64,000 nt of DNA from Ashinkailepas kermadecensis (Eukaryota > Arthropoda > Thecostraca > Neolepadidae), in contig JAOTOM010004552.1 in assembly GCA_034440615.1 (NCBI GenBank), positions 216,001 to 280,000 of the forward strand. Direction: 5' to 3'. The number at the start of each line of letters is the position of its first letter. The first letter of the stretch is position 1. The translations under genes and the position numbers were made by a program. The notes under the pieces are model-generated. The model saw only the letters and a program-made list of their open reading frames with translations, searched no databases and had not been told where the DNA came from. Shown here piece by piece: positions 1-9,902 of this stretch.

Positions 1-47
1 CCACCAGCAATTGTCCCACCAGCAACTGTCCCACCAGCAACGGTCAC
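1..47. repeat. 15-bp minisatellite (ccaccagcaaNtgtc), about 3 copies
   Basis: Three near-identical 15-bp units read from base 1; the array is cut by the window edge, so its true size is unknown. Nothing coding is visible in it. Confidence 0.8.
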
Positions 48-82
48 AGCTACAGTCCTCCTGTCAGCTGCAGTCGCAGCCC

Positions 83-212
83 CACTGTCGGCTACATTAA
101 CCCTGCACCACCACAAGAGCAGCTCCACTGTCGGCTACATTAACCCTGCACCACCATAAGAGCAGCCCCACTATCGGCTACATTAACCCTGCACCACCAC
201 AAGAGCAGCGCC
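83..212. repeat. 43-bp tandem repeat, 3 copies
   Basis: The block starting cactgtcggctacattaacc recurs at 83, 126 and 169, a 43-bp period, with one or two substitutions per copy. Short open frames across it on the minus strand are a by-product of the repetition. Confidence 0.85.
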
Positions 213-394
213 ATGCAACCCACTCCCATATGTGACCACGGTCTCTCGGGGCGATTTTCGATCGTTGCGGACTATTGACGGAGTGTGGAACTGGCAACAC
301 CAGTGGTGACGACACATGCACCTGTGCTGGGACACCAGCCGCGCCGCCCGATAAGTACCGCTTGTGAAGCAACTGGGATACAGCAATTGTCACT

Positions 395-617
395 CCGCTC
401 GTGATCTGCTGCTGCTCGTGATCTGCTGCAGCGCGTGATCTGCTGCTGCTCGTGGTCTGCAATGATAGGCTCGTGGTCTGCTGTGGTTCGTGATCTGCTA
501 CCGCTCGTGATCTGCTGCTGCTCGTGGTCTGCTACCGCTCGTGATCTGCTGCTGCTCATGGTCTGCTGCTGCTCGTGACCTGCTGCTGCTCGCGGTCTGC
601 TGCTGCTCGTGATCTGC
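395..617. repeat. Minisatellite of about 16 bp (ctcgtgatctgctgctg)
   Basis: About a dozen imperfect units of ctcgtgRtctgctgctg with variable length (15-17 bp). Minus-strand frames rich in Arg-Ser-Arg and Asp-His-Glu-Gln are translations of this repeat and are not taken as genes. Confidence 0.8.
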
Positions 618-819
618 CCCTGTTTTGTAATTTTGTATGGTGCAATACCCTGATTTGCATGATTCCCCGGTATCAGGAGTATTAGTTATCAATCAATCAA
701 GGCTTGAGATTTCTCACCAAGACAAGTGGCAAGAAGTCCTTATTTTAAGACATATTTTCAGATTTAATAGGGAACATGACAAATTAATATTACTAGTGTA
801 CCAAGCCAGAAATTACAGT

Positions 820-890
820 TAGTTTGGTTAGTTAGCTCTTTGGGTTTAAAGGGCGCATTGACTGCACTGGTCATATCGCGCACATAACAA
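820..890 (-). mobile_element. LINE-D-type 3' tail fragment
   Basis: The plus strand reads a gttag-rich stretch, then tttgggtttaaagggcgcat and tgactgcactggtcat. In reverse complement this is the 3' terminus of the LINE at 4280-4822 (atgaccaatgcagtcgatgc...aaagcccaaataac). Similar tails lie at 1613, 24926, 57648, 59396 and 63010. The upstream limit of this copy is not clear and I found no target-site duplication. Confidence 0.5.
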
Positions 891-1029
891 GTTTGTTCAT
901 GAAAACCCAGCAGTACGATCATGGTAAAACAGAATCATGCTGAGGTCCATTTCCCCGCATACTGTCTCAGTTAAACATTTCTTCGCAGTCAGCCGTTTAG
1001 AAATGCGATGTGAGGCGATTGATAAGTTT

Positions 1030-2890
1030 TCCGGTTAAGGCAGTCGTCCATCCCAAACATTCCGGTACACAGTCGCCGGTAACTTAGAGCGGGGACGAGA
1101 CCTTGGACTCCCTTCAATCGGTGGCGAGACAGCCATCCGCTTACGGTTCGTAGGCGGTGTAGATGTTGGGCCTGTTAATGGGACTGGGCGTAGGGGTTGA
1201 CCCATTATTTTTGCAGAGACCAAGCGATGCACGCGGTGCCGACGGCGAGCGTCCTAGCATACCGAGCTTCGCAGTCATGGGAGATTCTCCCACCACGACT
1301 TTTCCACAGATGCTTGGTACCACACACGTGGTTCGCTCCGCTCGACCTAGCGCGGTAAGGTCCGGAGCTCCACTTCATACCGGAATTATCACTGACGGGA
1401 ATGAGCTGGTCGATCGGAGACACACAGTAGTCAACGAGAGTGGTACATTAGGGTCCAGGGAGTTCTGCCGGAGTTGTTGTTTGAGTGGACGCCTCCCTGG
1501 TCGGTTCAATAGCCTGCGTTTCGGGGCAGCCGTCTGGCAGGCGAGCGTGAGCTGCTTGGGACGATGCTGCATCGGGTCATTGTAGGAAGCCTGCGACTGT
1601 ACGGGAACAGAGGTTGGTTATTTGGGCTTAGGGGCGCATCGACTGCGTTGGTCATACAGCGTACGGGAACAGAGCGGTAAGACGTAGTCGGCCGCAACTC
1701 CAGCTACTGCGGCCGGCATTTCCTCCCACGGGTTTACCTGGATGATGGTCGGACCGCTTTCTTCCAGCATATCAATCATGTGACGCGCTGTCATGCTGTC
1801 CAGCACATTGCTGCCAGGGTGAGCACAGCTTCGTGGTGTTGACGCATTGGATACACATCCTCGGTCCTGGAATGGCTGGGGTTGGATGGCATGCGTGGAA
1901 CTGGCGACCTCGCCAGCGTATGAGCGAGTTGTGGTGCACCCGTTGGTCATTTCCCGAGTTCCTCGGAACGATCCGCCCCTGTCACATTTCAATTTTGTGA
2001 TGTTCGGCTCCAGTTTGAAAACTGGACATACTCGGTCACGAGCAAAATGGTCGCCCTTGCAGCTGGGACAGCACAATATTTCAGTTGTGCAAGTGTTCAC
2101 AGCATGCTCCGAGGAGGCACATCGCGGACATCTGGTTTGGATCGGCAGTGGCGGCTGGTGTGTCCATACCTATGGCAGGCGAAACATCTCATCATTATTG
2201 GTCAATAAGCGTGCAGCCTAACCTTAACGTGCCCGGTCTTCACATGGGTAGGCTGTGTTTGGGAAGTGGTATCAGTATGACGTTTTTGGTGTTGTGTAAA
2301 ACTCCGCCGCTTTTTGTTTTCAATTTCTTGGCCCCCAGGACACTGAATACTGTAATACCGCGGACAATTTCTTCATGTACCGCATCTTGTAGGTCATAGC
2401 AAGTGATGACACCTCTGGAGCAGTTTTTAGAGCGATGTGTTTTCACAATCATGGGTACAATCCTTTGCGCGCTTCTCCCATCAATGGTGTACGTAAACGT
2501 AAAGACCATGGATTTTAACGTTCTCCTAGCCTCCTCCGGATGTGAAAACTCCACTTCGAAGCCGCTGTCACTTAGCCTGTCGCACCCGTATCACCGCACC
2601 AAAGCGCTTGGTGGCCTCACACCGTTGAAAAGGGTTGAGGACGGACAGTCCGACTGTGGAACTAGAGAAGATCAGGACAGTTTGATCGACAAACTGGGAC
2701 TCTGCTTCGGTGTCACGTTCCGGTATGTTGTTAGGTCCAGTCGCCCCGACGGCACGAGAATCCCTAACAAAAGTGCAAGAAGAGAGCGTCTTAATCGGAC
2801 CTCACCGAGGAGGTGCGGGACTGGGAGGGAGAAGATTGGAACGACGAATCGTCCGAGTAAAGACAAGGCCAGGGGTAGATGTGTGTGCTA
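1030..2890 (-). pseudogene. LINE ORF1 (gag-like, zinc-knuckle) relic
   Basis: Broken minus-strand coding sequence read from about 2890 down to 1030, with several frameshifts and stops. Zinc knuckles identify it: around 2170 the frame reads CFACHRYGHTSRHC (CX2CX4HX4C), followed near 2050 in another frame by CPSCKGDHFARDRVC (CX2CX3HX6C). This cysteine array is known from the nucleic-acid-binding ORF1 protein of I/jockey/R1-type non-LTR retrotransposons. An upstream piece (2554-2240) reads like the preceding part of such a protein, and a basic Pro/Ser-rich piece near 1230-1035 could be its C-terminus. A 48-bp insertion with target-site duplication sits inside it at 1613-1660. Without its ORF2 the clade cannot be named, and the two ends are approximate. 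It is certainly non-functional. Confidence 0.6.
1613..1660 (-). mobile_element. 48-bp retroelement-tail micro-insertion with 14-bp TSD
   Basis: The 14-mer gtacgggaacagag occurs perfectly at 1599-1612 and 1661-1674. Between them lie exactly 48 bp that match, in reverse complement, the 3' terminus of the LINE ending at 4822 (the ccaacgcagtcgatgcgccc and aagcccaaataaccaac blocks). This is the signature of target-primed reverse transcription aborted after 48 nt. It is inserted in the ORF1 relic, so it is younger than that relic. Confidence 0.8.
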
Positions 2891-2963
2891 GGAGAAATCA
2901 TGTGTTTTGTTTCGGCCCTGTGCGCGACGTTCCACCACAAGGGGTCCTACGGGGAGGGGGGGG

Positions 2964-3126
2964 ACCAGTAGTCTATGGGTAAGTTACCCGTCTCACAATC
3001 GAACGATTGTGGGTTCGAGTCTCACCTGTCGCTACTCTTTGCCCGCGGCCAATCGGCATGAGAGATTGGCGACGCTACATGACTCAACGGTTGACGTGTA
3101 GTAAAACCAATAACCAATCTAACCAA
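2964..3126 (+). mobile_element. SINE-1, tRNA-derived, full-length copy
   Basis: A tRNA-like head carries an A-box-like tagtctatgggtaag at 2969 and a B box ggttcgagtct at 3012-3022. A conserved body (cgcggccaatcggcatgaga) and a tail with gctacatgactc and aaaaccaataacc follow. The flanks cctacggggaggggg (from 2946) and cctacgggggggg (from 3127) form a slightly diverged target-site duplication. Other copies are at 58884 (plus) and 62172 (minus, truncated). Transcription by RNA polymerase III from the internal boxes is inferred from the family type. Confidence 0.85.
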
Positions 3127-3380
3127 CCTACGGGGGGGGCCTGCTGCCGTGACAGCAGGGCGCCAAACATCCGTGGAACTATACGTGGCAGGCGGCGCCT
3201 TCGCACGACTGGGAAAGGGAGGCTCACCACCCCGACCGCACCACAGCGCCGCCCATCCCTTGACTTCGGTCTACCGGTCCGGCAAGCACCAAGCCGAAGC
3301 CCAGACCCCCGGCCCGAGGCGACCTGCCACTTGGCCCATATGGGGCCATATGGGGCCGCCCTCCTTTCCGAGATATTAGG

Positions 3381-4279
3381 ACCAAAGAGGTGGGTTGGCC
3401 CTCCGCGACAACTGACACCGTGCGGAGGGGACCTGGACCATCAGAACTCCTGTGGACCAAAGAGGTGTGTTGGCCCTTCGCGACAACTGACACCGTGCGG
3501 AGGGGACCTGGACCATCAGAACTCCTGTGGACCAAAAAGGTGTGTTGGCCCTCCGCGACAACTGACACCGTGCGGAGGGGACCTGGACCAGCAGAACTCC
3601 TGTGGACCAAAGAGGTGTGTTGGTCCTCCGCGACAACTGACACCGTGCGGAGGGGACCTGGACCATCAGAACTCCTGTGGACCAAAGAGGTGTGTTGGCC
3701 CTCCGCGACAACTGACACCGTGCGGAGGGGACCTGGACCATCAGAACTCCTGTGGACCAAAGAGGTGTGTTGGTCCTCCGCGACAACTGACACCGTGCGG
3801 AGGGGACCTGGACCATCAGAACTCCTGTGGACCAAAGAGGTGTGTTGGCCCTCCGCGACAACTGACACCGTGCGGAGGGGACCTGGACCATCGGAACTCC
3901 TGTGGACCAAAGAGGTGTGTTGGCCCTCCGCGACAACTGACACCGTGCGGAGGGGACCTGGACCATCAGAACTCCTGTGGACCAAAGAGGTGTGTTGGCC
4001 CTCCGCGACAACCGACACCGTGCGGAGGGGACCTGAACCATCAGAACTCCTGTGGACCAAAGAGGTGTGTTGGCCCTTCGCGACAACTGACACCGTGCGG
4101 AGGGGACCTGGACCATCAGAACTCCTGTGGACCAAAGAGGTGTGTTGGCCCTCCGCGACAACTGACACCGTGCGGAGGGGACCTGGACCATCGGAACTCC
4201 TGTGGACCAAAGAGGTGTGTTGGCCCTCCGCGACAACTGACACCGTGCGGAGGGGACCTGGACCATCGGAACTCCTGTG
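3381..4279. repeat. 75-bp satellite, about 12 copies
   Basis: Units start accaaagaggtgtgttggcc and repeat every 75 bp (for example 3381 and 3456) with few substitutions. Each unit contains inverted arms ccctccgc and gcggaggg separated by 15 nt, so a hairpin can form in either strand. Because 75 is a multiple of three and the unit has no stop, several frames on both strands stay open for over 300 codons. These long frames are not genes: none has codon bias or a non-repeat domain. A LINE fragment is inserted at the right edge. Confidence 0.95.
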
Positions 4280-4822
4280 CATGCCAAATGGCAAGCTTCC
4301 TGGGACGCACTCGCTGATAATAAGCTGAGAGTAATCAAGCATCGCCTCGAAAAATGGAGTTCGTGCTCACGTATAAATAGGCGATATTAAGTAGCGTTAT
4401 GCCGCATTGGAATAGGGCATACATAAGCGACTCACTCCTACCTGCTATGTGGTGATGACATATCACGCTGCCCGAAATGTCACGCCCGCCTATCCGTGCG
4501 TCATATCCTGCTCTCCTGCTCCGGTTATGACGAGGAGCGTAGACGTCACTTTGGACGCATGCAACCGATGTCACTCAGTGAAGTTGTAGGTGACTACTCT
4601 AGCATTGCCCAATCGGGGCCACTTTTAACTACCTAACCGAAATATCCTTCTCCGTAATGTATGCACCTATTGGAATAGGTTAAACGATGATGTTATATCA
4701 TATTTTACTATTCTGTAGATTTTGCTAGAATATGCGATGTATCGACTTCTAAATAGCTATATTATTATGGGCGCTACATGACCAATGCAGTCGATGCACC
4801 CTAAAGCCCAAATAACTAACTA
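4280..4822 (+). mobile_element. LINE-D: 5'-truncated non-LTR element, ORF2 C-terminus plus 3' UTR
   Basis: From 4286 the plus strand encodes the end of a LINE ORF2, including GIGHT, ATHSYLLCGD and the finger CPKCHARLSVRHILLSC, the usual C-terminal CCHC-type finger after RT and RNase H in I/jockey-group elements. Two in-frame stops (near 4380 and 4430) make it a pseudogene. The frame ends near 4635 and a 3' UTR ends in aaagcccaaataactaac at about 4822. A target-site duplication accatcRgaactcc flanks it (4262 and 4823), so insertion took place in the last unit of the 75-bp satellite. The terminal sequence is the reference for the short tail copies elsewhere in this window. Confidence 0.8.
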
Positions 4823-7265
4823 ACCATCAGAACTCCGTCAACCCGGGGGACGAGCCGAGCGGGCGCAACTACCCCGAACAAAATGAGCGCACGGGTATAA
4901 TATGAAAAGTTCTCCTGCCTGCCCTTAGCCAGGAAGGTTCGTGTTGCAGGGCCTGGTGCGAGACAAGGATGTTCACAAGGACGGATATTGGAATGGAAGG
5001 ACAGTGATGAAAAAGGCAATCCTAGTTTGACTCCTCCCCATTGGACACCAGTCGACTGCTGGGTCACTGCAGCACTCACCCCCCCCGCCGCACACACACC
5101 AAGTAAAGGTGGTGCCTCGTCGGGGGGGGGAATGGGGAGATCCAAACCTTCCGACCCACCCGGGATCTCCAGCCATGCAATCAATTATCTGGATATAGGG
5201 TGGAAAGAAGTTGGCTGAAAAGAACCAGACATGCGACTTCAGGTTCCATTTAATTTCAGGTTGATTGCTGATGTAAAAAAGAAGCTTACCAAAAAGTGCA
5301 GGTATCGTCAAAGGTAGTCATACGCATTAAGGTTCGCGTGTAATCGCAACAGAACTCTTCCGTTTTTCGCATTAATGTCCTCAGATCGAGCGTTAATTCT
5401 GGTTTTGCCTGATCCCTCCTGCTGAGGAGCACACACAAAAATCGTAAGCATTATCAATGCAAATGGACCGTCACGAAGACGGCAATTTGGCTGCATTCTG
5501 CGGGGAACGCGAGCAGTTCGCTTGGCTGCGTCGACGCGCGCACGCTCGGCTGGCCAAGTGTTGGCGACAAACGGCCGAACGAGTCGGCGCTTGGTCGGAG
5601 GTTGACACGTGCGAGGCGCACCTGACGTGAGGGCATGTCACATGGTGTCGCACCAGCTGGCCGACTCTTGTGAGGTCAGCTGTTTGGGATGTGGTGGAGC
5701 TGTGCTGGGACGACATAAGCGCAACCAACGACAAACGGCCAGGACGGTAGGTCCACGGAATGGTTGGTAAGAAGTGCATGATGCTTAGAGTAAGTCTTTG
5801 TTTATTTGGTTGCCTATTGTGTAGTTCTTTTTTACTGACAAATACGGCATTCGGAAAATATACTCGCCACACCGATTACAAGCTCTCACGGGCTCAAAAC
5901 ATCGCTCCTTCGGTATCATCAGCGATCGGGCTATCCGACCATTTTGATGATGGCACGGGGCGGAAGCGCGGTAATGCTATGTTTGGCTTGCCAGCTCAAA
6001 ACCGTGGCAGCATTTCTCCTCGAGTGAACGTGCTAGCGGGTAATTGAGCGCGTTTGAGCACTTTCACCACTGACGTGAAGGAGCTGCGCCTCGGCTCACC
6101 CGCGGTCGGGACACCACCGCTCAGGGTAGGATCCTCTCCCGTCCAGTGACCAGCACTGGCGGCACGTGCATCGTCACCGGAGGACTGGCGAGGCGGTGTG
6201 GGTGAGCATGCCGTAACGGCAGCTGCAGCAGAGGTCACAGAACATGCCGGCGCCGGCGACGGCGGCGTTTGCCGCGGCTGAGATGGCAGACTCCGACCTG
6301 GACATCCATCGGGCACATCGAGCCTCTGTTGGGATGCGTGACTCAGACTCTGGTGCGAGTGCCAAACCACATGTACTGAGCACAAGTGGGGAGGTGTGCC
6401 ATAAATGCCCTGCAGGAGATGTTCGTTTCGTGCACTTTCGCGCTGGCCATTATGTCCTCAGTGCCACCCCTTCCCCTCTCCCCTCCATGTCGTCCGTATT
6501 TAATATGAGACCTACGGTATTGCCTTCCTTTTCCATTGTTTGGAGCCTCATAGTTTGTATGCATGCATGCCTTGCTCGTATCCCCCACAAACAATCTTCT
6601 AAGATGTAACCAGTGTAATCTTTCGGAGCACCTTTTCTACCTTCAGCGCTTCGAGCATGTGTGCTGTTGTCGTGTGTAGAAATATCGACTTGAAATTGAG
6701 AGGCAACAGGACTTGTGATGATTGAATTTGTCGCCATGACTCATCATTCCCGGTCAAACTGAGTCCAATTATCCACAATGCAATGACTAATTTCGGCGTA
6801 AATCCGATTTGCAAGAACTGTCACGACCTTCGATCCGGCCGACAGCATTTCCTGAAAATTCGCATCACTAGACATCTTGCTCTCCGAGACCTGGAGGGAG
6901 GGGTTGGGGCGGCGGAATTCCTCTCACTATAGCCTATCTCAGTTATGCGCGAAATTGATCGGGGGTAGGCAATGAATGTTGTGTTCCAATATCGCAAGAT
7001 TTCCTTCGCAAATCTCACTCATCTATGACCACAGTCCAGATTGTCCAATTTAAAGTGTATAATTCGCCGGTTCTTGAACTGACAAATTGTCCAATAATCC
7101 TCTCGAGCAGAGGTGATTGTTTCAAATTGTTAGCTCGCAACCCAACCGGGAGAGGGGAGTGGAGGGTGTGCAAGCGAATTCTTTGATGAGTCTACATGGA
7201 TGTTCAATTGGCTGTTACTTCCGCTGGCGCCGTTAGACATAAGCTAGAGTGGGTCGCTTGTAGCG
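4823..7265. other. Non-repetitive stretch, no gene recognised
   Basis: About 2.4 kb with only short open frames (under 140 codons) and no motif I recognise on either strand. G/C-rich patches lie at 5480-5660 and 6050-6250. Small exons of a spliced gene could be hidden here, but no frame shows a convincing conserved pattern with splice sites. Confidence 0.4.
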
Positions 7266-7269
7266 CATA

Positions 7270-7540
7270 TCGGATTCGGTAGTCGCGCTACGTGGTGGTC
7301 GTGCTACGTGGCGATCGTGCTTCGTGGTGGTCGTGTGCTACGTGATGGTCGTGTGCTACGTGGTGGTCGTGTGCTACGTGGTGGTCGTGCTACGTGGCGG
7401 GCATGTGCTACATGGCGGTCGTGTGATATGTGGTGATCGTGTGCTACGTGGTGGTCGTGCTACGTGGTGGTCGTGTGCTACATGGTGGTCATGCTACGTG
7501 GTGGTCGTGTGCTTCGTGATGGTCGAACACCACGTGGTGA
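7270..7540. repeat. Minisatellite of 16-20 bp (gtgctacgtggtggtcgt)
   Basis: About 14 imperfect units of variable length. The Val/Cys/Tyr-rich open frames across it are repeat translations. Confidence 0.85.
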
Positions 7541-7699
7541 TCGGGTGTTGCACCCATTCGGCAAACCACTTGGCCGGCGCATGTGTCCCGCCACGAGGAT
7601 TTACTCACCAACAGTCAAGGTCACATTCACTTTCTGGGGCGCTTGTTTACGCGCCTGAATACCGCTCGCCAGGGTGCCTTGACGGCCGTCGCACGCAGG

Positions 7700-8444
7700 A
7701 GCAACCAGCCGCGGATAAGGGCTGGGCCGACCCAGCCACAGTTAACCGCGGAGAAGGGCTGGGCCGACCCAGCCACAGTTAACCGCGGAGAAGGGCTGGG
7801 CCGACCCAGCCACAGTTAGCCGCGGAGAAGGGCTGGGCCGACCCAGCCACAGTTAACCGCGGAGAAGGGCTGGGCCGACCCAGCCACAGTTAACCGCGGA
7901 GAAGGGCTGGGCCGACCCAGCCACAGTTAGCCGCGGAGAAGGGCTGGGCCGACCCAGCCACAGTTAACCGCGGAGAAGGGCTGGGTCGACCCAGCCACAG
8001 TTAACCACGGAGAAGGGCTGGGCCGACCCAGCCACAGTTAACCGCGGAGAAGGGCTGGGCCGACCCAGCCACAGTTAACCGCGGAGAAGGGCTGGGCCGA
8101 CCCAGCCACAGTTAACCGCGGAGAAGGGCTGGGCCGACCCAGCCACAGTTAACCGCGGAGAAGGGCTGGGCCGACCCAGCCACAGTTAGCCGCGGAGAAG
8201 GGCTGGGCCGACCCAGCCACAGTTAACCGCGGAGAAGGGCTGGGCCGACCCAGCCACAGTTAACCGCGGAGAAGGGCTGGGCCGACCCAGCCACAGTTAA
8301 CCGCGGAGAAGGGCTGGGCCGACCCAGCCACAGTTAACCGCGGAGAAGGGCTGGGCCGACCCAGCCACAGTTAGCCGCGGAGAAGGGCTGGGCCGACCCA
8401 GCCACAGTTAACCGCGGAGAAGGGCTGGGTCGACCCAGCCGCAC
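7700..8444. repeat. 37-bp satellite, about 20 copies, each with a hairpin
   Basis: Unit ccgcggagaagggctgggcc followed by gacccagccacagttaa; the period is 37 bp (7741 to 7778). Each unit contains ggctggg-ccga-cccagcc, a 7-bp stem with a 4-nt loop. A few units carry ggctgggtcgacccagcc, a perfect palindrome with a SalI site. Units alternate between gttaaccgcgg and gttagccgcgg variants, which suggests block duplication. Confidence 0.95.
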
Positions 8445-9025
8445 GCCACTGGCGTGAGCAGACCCGCCGTGTGATCGGAAGTGCTGTACTACAACACAGG
8501 GAGGGAGGGCGGGGCTGATCCGATCCCCAGCAGCCACGCTGTGTGGCAGCACGGTCTCGGACCAGTCGAAACTGAGGTGGTGCGCCCTCAGCAGCAGGCC
8601 GACACCGGCGGCCGGCAGGCGCAGCAGTGTCAGCGTGCGGCTGAGACGGCTGGTGCTGCCCACCGGCCGGTTGTCGGCCGGGCACAGCCAGGACAGTCTC
8701 GGGAGTGCAGTGAACCACCAAACAGCAGGTGTGACGTCACAAATTGGGTCATCACAACAACTCAGCCGCATGCCGGTCGTGGCCCAGTAGTGACCCTGGC
8801 CTCTGGAGAGGTCACCGGGTTAGACGATGCTGCCGCCACCCGTTGTGTGGCCCCAGCGGGTACCGGGTCACGGCTGCACGGGACGACGTACACACGTGCA
8901 ACAGCAAGCGATCGTGATCCCGCGTGATCGCCAGACCAGCACTGCACTTCGCGTGCTCGTAATGCTCGGCTCTCGGTCATTCTTCTGCGCTAGATGTTGC
9001 GGTGGTGGTACTGCACTCGGGCACT
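8445..9025. other. G/C-rich single-copy stretch
   Basis: Moderately G/C-rich, with a 148-codon plus frame from 8481 and overlapping minus frames. None shows a recognisable domain, and mutual overlap on both strands suggests they are chance frames. No gene is called. Confidence 0.35.
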
Positions 9026-9029
9026 GCTA

Positions 9030-9185
9030 GAGGCTGAAGTTCACTGGGTAGCGTTAAATGCCAAGGTTCATTGGGTGGCGTTAGAGACAGAGGTTCGCAG
9101 GGCAACGTCAGAGACCCTAGGTTCATGCGCAGCGTTGGAAACCCAGGCTCATTGGGAAAAGCTGCAGACTGGGGTGCATTGAGCA
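9030..9185. repeat. Degenerate repeat of about 28-30 bp (aggttcattgggtggcgtta)
   Basis: Five or six strongly diverged units of aggttcaYtgggNNgcgttagagac can be aligned by eye. This looks like an old minisatellite. Confidence 0.6.
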
Positions 9186-9484
9186 ATGCTAGTGGTTGCG
9201 GTTCAGCAGTTATCGTTGGAGGCTGGGATTCGCTGGCATGAGTTGAACCAGTGAGCGATGTCGATTGTCGGGGACAACCTTTTGGTCATGTCCTACTCTC
9301 GTAGCAGCCGACTGAATTGAGGAATACATTGAGGAACACATTGGGGACAACAAACGATTTCGTGAGACAAAATTGCTCACTCGAAGTTCCTCAGCCTAAA
9401 TTTATTCAACTTCGCTCACTTTTCCTCATCGGAAAAGCTGCAAGATTGCTTTGCCGTCCGAGCGGTTCGACCGGCTTGCGAAGC

Positions 9485-9615
9485 AGGCACGGGCTCCAAG
9501 CCGGGATCTACCTGTCAATAGCTGGATCTGCCAGTGTTCTCCGGCCAGTACAGGCACGGACCGCTTCCAAGCCGGGATCTATCTGTGAGTAGTTGTATCT
9601 GGCAGTGTTCTCCGG
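9485..9615. repeat. Imperfect tandem duplication of about 70 bp
   Basis: The run ccaagccgggatctacctgt ... gccagtgttctccgg is repeated as ccaagccgggatctatctgt ... ggcagtgttctccgg, giving two diverged copies side by side. Confidence 0.7.
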
Positions 9616-9902
9616 GCGGCATGTGTGCGCGGCCGGTCAGAGAACAATTGTGACACACTCGCTGATTGAACCAACATCAATATCTGTAGTTTATGTCGTC
9701 GCCTACTGTCCGGTGTCGTCACCTGCCTGCCTGCCTGCCTGTGCACTCGTTCTCCGAAATACCAACCCCCTGGCGGCCCACCCAGATCTGAAAAAAATTA
9801 CACCAACACGAAACCTACGTACGTGATCGCTGCCCGGTGCCGACGAAAGAGCTCGCTGCCCCTCCCCTACCTCTGCCCGGTCAGGTTTACCGGTAGCCGG
9901 CC

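Noticed and set aside
3007..4342. Long open frames (over 300 codons) on both strands across the 75-bp array
   Set aside because: The period is divisible by three and the unit has no stop, so open frames arise automatically; no domain and no codon preference.
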